NCBI RefSeq assembly: GCF_001507435.1
Contig: NZ_LMWH01000290.1
Coordinates: 62,001-126,000, forward strand
Direction: 5' to 3'
Length of the DNA: 64,000 bases
From: Streptomyces sp. NRRL F-5122
GTDB taxonomy: Bacteria; Actinomycetota; Actinomycetes; Streptomycetales; Streptomycetaceae
Each line of letters starts with the position of its first letter. The stretch's first letter is position 1. Below are positions 42,873 to 50,601 of the stretch, one piece after another. Made by a program: the position numbers and the translations under genes. The notes beneath the pieces were generated by a model, which was not told the DNA's origin, did no database searches, and was given only the letters and a program-made list of their open reading frames with translations.

Positions 42873-43205
42873 ATGCGCATGCACATCTGCCCGGTCTGCG
42901 AGCGGAGCGACAGGATCACGAGGCTCCGCGCCCACTGGAGTGCCCTGCCGCCGCAGGGGCGGGCCGCGGCGCCGCACCTCGCCCGTCCCTCGCTGGACGA
43001 CGAGCGGTGGGCGGGACCCGTCGGGCTGCTGACCGTGGGCTGCGCCCTGCTGGTCTCCGAGGCATGGCTGGGGTACGTCGGGGTGGCCGGCGGAGGCGTC
43101 TGGCTGGTGTCGCTGCGCGACAAGGCGGCCCAGACCGCGAGGCGACGCGCCGAATGGCGCAGAAAGCTGTTCTGCCACCGCTGCGAGCACGTCTTCCTCC
43201 CCTGA
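42873..43205 (+). CDS. Small membrane protein with zinc-ribbon cysteines
   Basis: This 110-residue protein has CPVC near the start (ICPVCERSD) and CHRC near the end (FCHRCEHVF), two pairs that could make one zinc ribbon by bringing the ends together. A hydrophobic segment of about 30 residues (GLLTVGCALLVSEAWLGYVG and following) lies between them. I do not recognise a named family. Starts at 42858, 42873 and 42879 are possible; 42873 has the best upstream G-rich site. It precedes hrpB by 25 bp, so the two may be cotranscribed. Confidence 0.7.
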   Translation: MRMHICPVCERSDRITRLRAHWSALPPQGRAAAPHLARPSLDDERWAGPVGLLTVGCALLVSEAWLGYVGVAGGGVWLVSLRDKAAQTARRRAEWRRKLFCHRCEHVFLP

Positions 43206-43230
43206 TGCGCCCGCCTGGAACACTGGTGCG

Positions 43231-45744
43231 GTGATCCGCCACGACGCTCTCGACCGTCTGCCCGTGCGCTCCGCCGTCCCCGCGCTCCGGGACGCGCTGG
43301 ACGGCCACGGCGCGGCGGTGCTGTGCGCGCCGCCCGGCACCGGGAAGACGACGCTCGTGCCGCTGGTCCTCGCCGGACTGGTCGGCGACGGCCCGGCGCG
43401 CCGCGTCGTGGTCGCGGAGCCCCGGCGGATCGCCGCGCGCGCCGCGGCACGGCGGATGGCGTGGCTGCTCGGCGAGAACGCCGGGGACAGCGTCGGCCAC
43501 ACCGTCCGCGGCGAACGGGTGGTGGGGCGGCACACGCGCGTGGAGGTCGTCACGACCGGAGTGCTGCTGCAGCGGCTGCAACGCGACCAGGAGCTGGCGG
43601 GCGTCGACGTCGTCGTGCTGGACGAGTGCCACGAGCGGCACCTGGACGCCGACACGGTCGCCGCGTTCCTGCTGGACGTACGAGAGACGCTGCGGCCGGA
43701 GCTGCGGCTGGTGGCCGCCTCCGCGACGACGGACGCGCGGGGCTGGGCCGGGCTGCTGGGCGGGGCTCCGGTGGTCGAGGCGGAGGGCGTGTCGTACCCC
43801 GTCGAGGTGGTGTGGGCGCCTCCCGCGCGCCCCCTGCGGCCGCCGCACGGGCTGCGCGTGGACCCGGCGCTGCTCGCCCATGTCGCGTCGCTGGTGCGGC
43901 GGGCACTCGCGGAGTGCGAAGGCGACGTGCTGTGCTTCCTGCCGGGCGTGGGTGAGATCGCACGCGTGGCGGGGCATCTGGGCGACCTGGGCGGCATCGA
44001 GGTGCTCCAGGTGCACGGGCGGGCGCCGGCCGCCGTGCAGGACGCCGTGCTGTCCCCCGGAGCCGGGCGGCGGGTGGTGCTGGCGACCGCCGTCGCGGAG
44101 TCGTCGCTGACCGTGCCCGGCGTACGGGTGGTCGTGGACTGCGGACTCACCCGGGAACCGCGAGTGGACCACGCGCGCGGGCTGAGTGCGCTGACGACGG
44201 TACGCGCCTCGCAGGCCACGGGCGGACAGCGCGCGGGCCGGGCAGGGCGCGAGGCCCCGGGCCGGGTGTACCGGTGCTGGTCCGAGGCGGAGGACACACG
44301 GCTCCCCCGCTTCCCCGCCCCGGAGATCCGGCTGGCTGATCTGACGGCCTTCGCGTTGCAGGCGGCCTGCTGGGGCGATCCGGACGCGTCCGGGCTCGCG
44401 CTGCTGGATCCGCCTCCGGGCGGGGCGATGGCGGCGGCGAGGTCGGTCCTGGCGGCCATCGGCGCCGTGGATCCCGAGGGGCGGGCCACGGATCGGGGCG
44501 CGCGGATGTCCCGCCTCGGTCTGCATCCGCGGCTCGCCCGGGCACTGCTGGACGCCGCCCCGGAGGTCGGTCCGGAGCGGGCGGCCGAGGTGGTCGCCCT
44601 GCTGAGCGAGGAGCCGCCGCGGGAATACGGGGACGACCTGGCGGCGGCGTGGCGGACGGCGCGCCGCGGAGGTGACGCGTACGCGGCGCGCTGGCGGGAG
44701 GAGGCGCGCCGGCTGCGGGCCGCGGCGGACGCACCGCGGCGGACGGACACGGACGGCGCGACGAGGGCGCAGGACGACCAGGTGGCCGGTCTTGTCGCCG
44801 CCCTCGCCTTCCCCGAGCGGCTCGCCCGGGCCGACGGCGGCTCGTTCCTGATGGTGAACGGCACGCGTGCCGAGCCGGCGGCCGGCTCGCATCTGCGCGG
44901 CGCGCCGTGGCTCGCCGTGGCCGTCGCCGACCGGCCCCTCCAAGCGGGGCACGCACGCGTACGGCACGCCGCGGTGGTGGACGAGCACGTGGCCTGCCGC
45001 GCCGCCGCCGCTCTGCACACCACGGACGACGAGGTGCACTGGACCGGCGGGGATGTCGTCGCCCGGCATGTCGAGCGGCTCGGGGCGGTCGAGCTGACGG
45101 TGCGGCCCCTGCGGGAGACCGCTCCGGCCCTGGTGCGGGATGCCCTTCTCGAAGGGCTGCGGCAGGAGGGGTTCGGGCTGCTGCACTGGTCGCCCGGCGC
45201 CCGGCTGCTGCGGCAGCGTCTCGCCTTTCTGCGGCTGCACCTGGGTGCGCCCTGGCCGGAGGTCACCGACGACGCGCTCCACGCGCGCGTGGACGAATGG
45301 CTCGAGCCCGAGCTGAGCCGCGCGCGGCGACGCGCCGATCTTGCGCGGATCGACGCCGCAGGGGCCCTCGCCCGGCTGCTGCCCTGGGCCACCGGTGAGG
45401 CCGCCCGGCTCGACGAGCTCGCCCCCGAGCGGATCACCGTCCCGAGCGGGTCCGCGATACGCGTCGACTACGCGGACCCCGAGCGGCCCGTCCTCGCCGT
45501 GAAGTTGCAGGAGATGTTCGGGCTGCAGGACTCACCGGAGATCGCCGGGGTCCCCGTGCTGGTGCATCTGCTCTCCCCCGCCGGACGCCCCGCTGCCGTC
45601 ACCGCGGACCTCGCCTCCTTCTGGCGGGACGGCTACCGCGCCGTACGGGCGGAACTGCGGGGCCGCTACCCCAAGCACCCCTGGCCGGAGGACCCGGCCG
45701 GTGCGGAACCGACCCGGCACACCAACGCGCGGCTCAGGCGGTGA
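43231..45744 (+). CDS. hrpB: ATP-dependent helicase HrpB
   Basis: HrpB is a DEAH/RHA-type RNA helicase-like ATPase. The 837 residues show the P-loop CAPPGTGKTTLVPLVL (about 30-45), DEAH box VVLDECHERHLDADT, SAT motif AASATTDA and motif VI QRAGRAGREAPGRVYRC. The HA2-type domain follows, then the C-terminal HrpB-specific domain with EITVPSGS-type ERITVPSGSAIRVDY and KLQEMFGLQDSP. Its cellular task is unclear; in some bacteria it affects mRNA processing. GTG 43231 is the start. The last 11 bp overlap the end of the convergent DUF3068 gene. Confidence 0.93.
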   Translation: MIRHDALDRLPVRSAVPALRDALDGHGAAVLCAPPGTGKTTLVPLVLAGLVGDGPARRVVVAEPRRIAARAAARRMAWLLGENAGDSVGHTVRGERVVGRHTRVEVVTTGVLLQRLQRDQELAGVDVVVLDECHERHLDADTVAAFLLDVRETLRPELRLVAASATTDARGWAGLLGGAPVVEAEGVSYPVEVVWAPPARPLRPPHGLRVDPALLAHVASLVRRALAECEGDVLCFLPGVGEIARVAGHLGDLGGIEVLQVHGRAPAAVQDAVLSPGAGRRVVLATAVAESSLTVPGVRVVVDCGLTREPRVDHARGLSALTTVRASQATGGQRAGRAGREAPGRVYRCWSEAEDTRLPRFPAPEIRLADLTAFALQAACWGDPDASGLALLDPPPGGAMAAARSVLAAIGAVDPEGRATDRGARMSRLGLHPRLARALLDAAPEVGPERAAEVVALLSEEPPREYGDDLAAAWRTARRGGDAYAARWREEARRLRAAADAPRRTDTDGATRAQDDQVAGLVAALAFPERLARADGGSFLMVNGTRAEPAAGSHLRGAPWLAVAVADRPLQAGHARVRHAAVVDEHVACRAAAALHTTDDEVHWTGGDVVARHVERLGAVELTVRPLRETAPALVRDALLEGLRQEGFGLLHWSPGARLLRQRLAFLRLHLGAPWPEVTDDALHARVDEWLEPELSRARRRADLARIDAAGALARLLPWATGEAARLDELAPERITVPSGSAIRVDYADPERPVLAVKLQEMFGLQDSPEIAGVPVLVHLLSPAGRPAAVTADLASFWRDGYRAVRAELRGRYPKHPWPEDPAGAEPTRHTNARLRR

Positions 45745-46724
45745 CCGGATCGGGCTCCCGCGCCCTGCCGGGCGCGGCCTCCCCGGGCGCCGGCCACGGG
45801 CCTCGACCAGGAGGGACAGCGACAGCAGGCAGACGCCGAGGACGAGGAAGCCCCACGGCAGACGGGACGTCAGCATCAGCACGAGCGTGCGGTTGTGCTT
45901 GACGAGGGCGACCGTCGACCTGATGTAGTCCGCGCGCATCTTCACATGGCCCGCGAACGCCGTGACCTTGGCGCGGCCTCCGAGGAGCGTGCCGCCGCGC
46001 AGTTCCTCCTTGTGAATCTCCTCGCCGTAGACGGGCGCGCCGGTCACGGCTCCACCCAGAACCTGCGGACCGTGGTGTACCAGCGCGTCGTGCCGGTCTT
46101 CGCGACCGATTCGGGGGTGATGCCCCGCACAGGCATGGCCTTGGGGAAGGGGACCTTCGTCCAGGGGATGGTCTGCTCGAAGTGGTAGACCTTCACGCCC
46201 CGGAAGGTCCGTGTGGCCTTGTAGTGGATGGGCGCCGTGATGCGTGCCTGCGCGTCGAAGTACTCGTAGTCCCTCTTCTGCGTCAGGAACGGCCACTTGA
46301 ACTCGATGCCGTCGCGGCGGACGGGATCGCCGTCGACCGACTCGCCGGTCGCGTGCACGGGTTCCTGGGTGTGCGCGTCGAAGATGTAGCGCTCGGGGAT
46401 CCGGGAGACCATCTTGCCGTCGGGACCCTGCACATAGGACAGGCCGTCCCAGACCACCACGTCCCGGCCGGCCGACTTCTCGATCTTCTTTCCGGCCTCC
46501 ACATCGCCCTTCAGGGTCTGCACGATGGTGACCTCGGGGACCGTGCGGGACGTCATGGTGCCGTAGTCGAGAAGGGTGGCGTTCCTCGCCTGAAGGACCA
46601 TGTCCTGGTACTGGTTCGCCGGGACCTCGGCCAGACGCGGAAAGGCGTACCAGCGCAGCAGTGGGGACAGCGCCGTGCAGAACACGGCGAGGGCGAGCAG
46701 GATCAAGCCGGCCTTGCGGCGCAT
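45734..46724 (-). pseudogene. DUF3068 (PorA-like) protein, two frameshifts
   Basis: A DUF3068 envelope protein is readable with two frame changes. It starts at ATG 46724 with a signal/membrane helix (AGLILLALAVFCTALSPLL) and runs to RRFWVEP, where a TGA at 46046-46044 interrupts it. In the next frame it continues VTGAPVYGEEIHKEEL and a second membrane helix LPWGFLVLGVCLLSLSLLVE. At the CCCC run 45781-45784 it shifts again to end GRAREPDPVTA at 45734. Adding one base at each site gives exactly 993 nt, or 330 residues with both anchors. Sequencing loss of single bases is a serious alternative to decay. Confidence 0.8.
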
Positions 46725-46794
46725 CTCGTCGTCCTCCCTGTGCGTGCGGGTGCGGCTGTACGGGCCCGTGCGACCCGGCTTCCGGTCCCGCGCG

Positions 46795-46929
46795 TCATGG
46801 ATGGCTGGGGACCGTCGTCAGCAGCGGTTTCGGCGACGTCTTCCCGGTGGGCGCGCCCAGGGCGGTCAGTGTGAACACCAGGGCGAGCGCGGCGGCGAGA
46901 CCGATCCCCGCCGCGATGAGGGCGCGCAT
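46795..46929 (-). CDS. SPW_0924-type micro-protein (44 aa)
   Basis: This 44-residue protein starts at ATG 46929 behind GGGGAGG. It has one membrane helix (LIAAGIGLAAALALVFTLTA) and ends in TSPKPLLTTVPSHP. It matches my memory of the SPW_0924 family of tiny Streptomyces membrane proteins with conserved KPLLTTVP tails. Its role is unknown. It lies 70 bp before the DUF3068 start on the same strand and may share its transcript. Confidence 0.75.
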   Translation of the reverse strand: MRALIAAGIGLAAALALVFTLTALGAPTGKTSPKPLLTTVPSHP

Positions 46930-47003
46930 ACGGGCCTCCCCGCGACCTTAGCTGATACATCGTCAGGTCCGGCACCGTAGCAACGGTCGCGCGAGATGAG
47001 AAC

Positions 47004-47068
47004 AGGTCGTACCTATGAGGGCGGCGCCCCACCAACACGGTGGGGCGCCGCCCTCATAGGTACGACCT
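47004..47068. terminator. 30-bp perfect hairpin terminator
   Basis: Bases 47004-47033 and 47039-47068 are exact reverse complements (30 bp), with a 5-nt loop AACAC. The start reads AGGTCGTACC and the inner end GCGCCCCACC. It lies 4 bases past the stop of the transglycosylase gene and upstream of the micro-protein gene. The length and lack of any mismatch are unusual; it should block transcription from either side. Confidence 0.9.
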
Positions 47069-47072
47069 GAGC

Positions 47073-48767
47073 CTATGCGCTGGGACTGGCCGACGGGGTG
47101 GAGGTTGCCGCCGCTACGTCCAGTTCGACCGTCACGGTGGCCCCGCCCGCGGTGGTGATGCGAAGCAGGAAGGTGCCGGCCGTGTCGTCGGCGTAGAGCT
47201 TCGGGAGCTTCAGCAGACCGTCCGCGTCGGTCGTCAGGCCCGTGAGGGTGCGCACGGTCTTGCCGTCCGCGTCCTTGAAGTAGGGGCCCTTGTCGTTCTC
47301 GGTCGGGTCGTCGGCCGACTTGACGAGCGTCGCGGTGGCCGCGACACCGTCCGCGACGGCCCCCTTGTACGTGGCCTTCACCTCGACCTGGTCCGCGAAC
47401 TCGCCACCGGGGGTACAGGTGAGGGGGGTGTCACCGGTGCGGGCAACGGCGTCCGCCTGGCGTTCGGTGACGGTCACCGGGAAGTCGACACCGGTGGCCG
47501 TGCGGCCCGCGACGACGGCGCCGACCTTGAAGTCGCCCGTCCTCGCGCCCGCCACGAGGGCGGGCGCGGTTGCCTTGCCCGCGCTGTCGGTGACGACGGC
47601 CGCCACGCGCTCGCCGCCCGCGAAGGTGGAGTCCGTGTCACCGCTGATCGTGAAGCGCACCCGGACCTTCGGCACGGCCTTGCCCGCCTTGGTCACGGCC
47701 TTCACCACGATCCTCTGCCCGAACGTGTCGCCCGCCATGGCGGAGAGCGTCCCGGTCCCGCCGTCCGCCAGGTGGTCGACGGTGTCGGTCGGGGTCGGCG
47801 ACGTCGACGGGGGCTTCGGCTTGCCCGGAAGGGACGGACTAGGGCCGGTGGAGCTCCCCTTGCCCGGCTTGCCGGGGGCGTCGTCGGTCTTCCTCGGCTT
47901 CGGGTGAGTACCGGGCTTGCCGTCGCTGCGGTGCGAGGGCAGTGTGCCGGTGCCGTCCGGGATCGAGTGGGTGCCCTTGAGGTAGTACTCGTACCAGGAC
48001 AGAACGGTGTCGAGGTAGTCCTGCGAGTTGTTGTAGCCGAGTATCGCCGCGTTCATGTCGGACTGGACCCCGAGGTCGCGGTCGAAGCGGCAGAGGTAGT
48101 GCGCGGCGGCGAGGGCGGCGTCGTAGACGTTGTTCGGGTCCTCGACTCCGTCGCCGTTGCCGTCGCGGCCCGCCCACGCCCATGTCGAGGGGATGAACTG
48201 CATGGGTCCGACCGCGCGGTCGTAGCGGCTGTCACCGTCGTAGACACCGTTGTCGGTGTCCGTGATGTGCGCGAAGCCGTTGCCGTCGAGGACGGGGCCG
48301 AGGATCTTCGAGTACGTCGTCCCGTCGGCGTCGACCCGGCCGCCACGGGCCTGGCCGGATTCCACCTTGCCGATGGCGGCGAGGAGTTGCCAGGGCAGAT
48401 TGCAACCCGGCTTCGACTCGCGGACTTCGGCGGCCGCCTGCTTGTAGGCGTCGAGGACGGTGGCGGGTATGCCCGTCTCCGAGACCCCGGTGACGCCGGT
48501 GGCCGCTCCGGCGCTCGGGCTGGGCGACGCGGTGGGGCTGTTGAGCGGCGGGAGGTCGGTGAAGTAGCCGCTGTTGCCCGTCGCCGAGCCGTCGCTGCTT
48601 CCGCCGTCGACGGCCTCGGACGTGGCCTGGGCCCCGTTGGGCTTCTTGCCCTGGTCCTCGGTGGCCACACCGGGAGCCTGGGACGCCGCCAGAGCCGCGA
48701 CCGCGGCCGCGGCCACAGCGGTGGTTGCCGCCCCCTTGCGCAGCCGTCGGCCGAAATGCGCCGCCAT
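47073..48767 (-). CDS. Secreted lytic transglycosylase with Ig-like C-terminal repeats
   Basis: This 564-residue exported protein has a signal peptide (RRLRKGAATTAVAAAAVAAL). A transglycosylase domain follows (about 100-290) with catalytic Glu in LLAAIGKVESGQARGG, plus GPMQFIPSTWAWAGRDGNG and ILGYNNSQDY. This is the MltB/SLT-like actinobacterial type that cleaves murein glycan strands. A Pro/Thr/Lys-rich linker (about 295-350) leads to two Ig-like repeats (about 365-455 and 465-550) with GKAVPKVRVRFTISGD and DGVAATATLVKSAD. GGAGGGG lies about 9 bases before ATG 48767. Confidence 0.88.
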   Translation of the reverse strand: MAAHFGRRLRKGAATTAVAAAAVAALAASQAPGVATEDQGKKPNGAQATSEAVDGGSSDGSATGNSGYFTDLPPLNSPTASPSPSAGAATGVTGVSETGIPATVLDAYKQAAAEVRESKPGCNLPWQLLAAIGKVESGQARGGRVDADGTTYSKILGPVLDGNGFAHITDTDNGVYDGDSRYDRAVGPMQFIPSTWAWAGRDGNGDGVEDPNNVYDAALAAAHYLCRFDRDLGVQSDMNAAILGYNNSQDYLDTVLSWYEYYLKGTHSIPDGTGTLPSHRSDGKPGTHPKPRKTDDAPGKPGKGSSTGPSPSLPGKPKPPSTSPTPTDTVDHLADGGTGTLSAMAGDTFGQRIVVKAVTKAGKAVPKVRVRFTISGDTDSTFAGGERVAAVVTDSAGKATAPALVAGARTGDFKVGAVVAGRTATGVDFPVTVTERQADAVARTGDTPLTCTPGGEFADQVEVKATYKGAVADGVAATATLVKSADDPTENDKGPYFKDADGKTVRTLTGLTTDADGLLKLPKLYADDTAGTFLLRITTAGGATVTVELDVAAATSTPSASPSA

Positions 48768-49039
48768 TGAGTGAACCCCTCCCGTCGACGACCCCACGGA
48801 CGTTCGATCGCGTTGTGTGCATTCGACCACGCGCCCGGCGCGGTGACCATGTGACCCTACGACAACTTGAGTCGCCCGGACACCCGTTGGCGCCCGGTTT
48901 TCACCAGTTGGTCACGTCCGGTTCGGCGGGGCGTACGAGCAGGACGGAGCGCCCCACCCGTTTCATGCGTACCTCATACTGGACGTCCGTGATCACCGGG
49001 TGGTTGTACCCGGGCGACGACTGCCGCGGGGGGCCTCAC

Positions 49040-49897
49040 GTGCCGTTCACTCTCAGTCATGCGGCGGCGGTGCTGCCCGCCGTGCGGGCCGACGGGTCGG
49101 GCCGCGGACGGCTGGTGCCCGCGGCCCTCTTCGCGGGCTCGTTCGCGCCCGACTTGACCTATTACGCGGCGAGCGCGGTGTCCGGGGGGATGGAGTTCGG
49201 TGACGTCACCCACTCGTTCGCCGGGGTGTTCACGGTCGATGTACTCATCGCGTGGGTTCTGGTGGGGGCGTGGCTGGCCCTGCGGGAACCGCTGGTGGCG
49301 CTGCTGCCGCCGGCTCGGCAGGGGCGAATCGCGGCGCTGGTGCGCTGCGGCACACCGCGGCGAGGGCTCTCGTTTCCCGTGGCCCTGTGGTGGTACGTCT
49401 CCGCCGTGCTGGGCGCGCTGACGCATGTCGTGTGGGACGCGTTCACCCATCACGACCGCTGGGGGGTGCAGTTGTTCCCCGTGCTGGGGCGGCAGATCGC
49501 GGATGCCCCGTTGTACTGGTACCTGCAGTACGGGAGTTCGGCGGTCGCGGCGGTGGTGATCGCGGTCTTCGTGGCGGTCGCGCTGCGTCGGGTGACGGCC
49601 GACCCCTCCGCGCTGTCGCGGGTGCCGGCGCTGTCCTGGGCCGACCGGTGGCTCGCGGGAGCGGTCATCGGTGGGTGTGCGGCGGCCGGGGCCGCACAGC
49701 GGGCCTCACGGTGGTGGGCCTACTGGGGTGCGACGGCGAAGCCGTGGGAGTTGATCCCGGCGGTCTGCTTCGGCGCGGGCGCGGGTCTCGTCGTCGGGCT
49801 GGCGCTCTACACGGTGATGGTCAGGGCGCGTCGTCGTCCGGGCCCTGCCGACCGGGCAGCGGCTCGTAGGGAGCAGGCCCGCCCGGTGTCCCGCTGA
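49040..49897 (+). CDS. DUF4184 family membrane protein
   Basis: This 285-residue protein has about seven membrane helices and the DUF4184 marks: PFTLSHAAAVLPAVR at the very start, GSFAPDLTYY, THSFAG and HVVWDAFTHHDRWG. The spaced His and Asp residues resemble membrane-bound metal-dependent hydrolases (YdjM-like), so an enzymatic role is possible. The GTG at 49040 places PFTLSHA at residue 2 as in relatives. Its last 77 bp overlap the end of a convergent gene. Confidence 0.85.
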   Translation: MPFTLSHAAAVLPAVRADGSGRGRLVPAALFAGSFAPDLTYYAASAVSGGMEFGDVTHSFAGVFTVDVLIAWVLVGAWLALREPLVALLPPARQGRIAALVRCGTPRRGLSFPVALWWYVSAVLGALTHVVWDAFTHHDRWGVQLFPVLGRQIADAPLYWYLQYGSSAVAAVVIAVFVAVALRRVTADPSALSRVPALSWADRWLAGAVIGGCAAAGAAQRASRWWAYWGATAKPWELIPAVCFGAGAGLVVGLALYTVMVRARRRPGPADRAAARREQARPVSR

Positions 49898-50288
49898 CCG
49901 GCTCGCCGGGTCCGGGGGCGACACGGGAGCGGCGGGCGGCGGCGAGTGCCCGCAGCAGGTCCCGGACCACGGCGAGGACGGCACGCAGGCGCGAGCCGGC
50001 CGCGTACTGCTCGGGCGGCCCGGGGCGGCCGGCCGCGTGGTCGCAGGCCGGGCCGGTATCACCCGGCGGTCCCACGAGGGCACCGGGACAGGAGGCGATC
50101 GCCGTGCGGACGGTCCGGATGCCCTCCGACACCCTGGTGGTGAACGCGGCGGCGCGCTCGGCGAGGCCAGGTCGGGGCAGACGTGCGGTACTCGCGCCGG
50201 GCGCACGGGCGGCGGTCGGGTGCAGGAGAGCGGCGCATACGAATGCCCCTCGGATCGCCGCCCGGCGGGGAAGCGGACGTATACCCAT
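49821..50288 (-). CDS. Secreted hypothetical protein
   Basis: This 155-residue protein begins with a signal-peptide-like segment (RRAAIRGAFVCAALLHPTAARA). AAGGATG five bases before ATG 50288 supports translation. The rest is Ala/Arg/Pro-rich with two Cys residues (ASCPGALVG, GPACDHAAG) and a Pro/Gly tail. I do not recognise a family. It overlaps the 3' end of the convergent DUF4184 gene by 77 bp, so a longer than real C-terminus is possible. Confidence 0.6.
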   Translation of the reverse strand: MGIRPLPRRAAIRGAFVCAALLHPTAARAPGASTARLPRPGLAERAAAFTTRVSEGIRTVRTAIASCPGALVGPPGDTGPACDHAAGRPGPPEQYAAGSRLRAVLAVVRDLLRALAAARRSRVAPGPGEPVSGTPGGPAPYEPLPGRQGPDDDAP

Positions 50289-50601
50289 GGGGCATCCTTA
50301 CGCCCGCGCGGGCGCGGGCGCCGCTTGGCGGGGGCCACGGGAGTGAGGGGCCGGACGGGGCTCCCCGGCGCGTCCACCGGCCCAGATGCGGCACACCCAT
50401 CGCCCCGCCCCTGGACCGGCACGTACGCCGACCCTGACCGGCGCACCGCCGGATCACCTCCGGGGTCGTCCACCGCCGCGGCGGCCGGCGGGCCCCGGCG
50501 GCCGGCCGAAACACGGCCCCGGCCGGCTGTTCCGTGCCGTCAGGGGCCGCCGGGCCCCGGCCGGGTCCCAGTGCTGGCCGCTCGCGGGGCCCGGTCGGTG
50601 G
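50289..50601. other. Gene-free stretch between polA and a secreted-protein gene
   Basis: This 313-bp gap follows polA on the minus strand. GGGCCCCG (50552-50559) and CGGGGCCC (50585-50592) form an 8-bp inverted repeat ten bases past the polA stop, a possible polA terminator. The rest is very GC-rich with no frame that looks coding; the promoter for the secreted-protein gene should lie near 50300-50350. Confidence 0.45.

Noticed and set aside
42603..45437. Very long open frames opposite hrpB
   Set aside because: They are Arg/Ser/Pro-rich antisense frames caused by high G+C content; the plus strand encodes a complete HrpB with all motifs.
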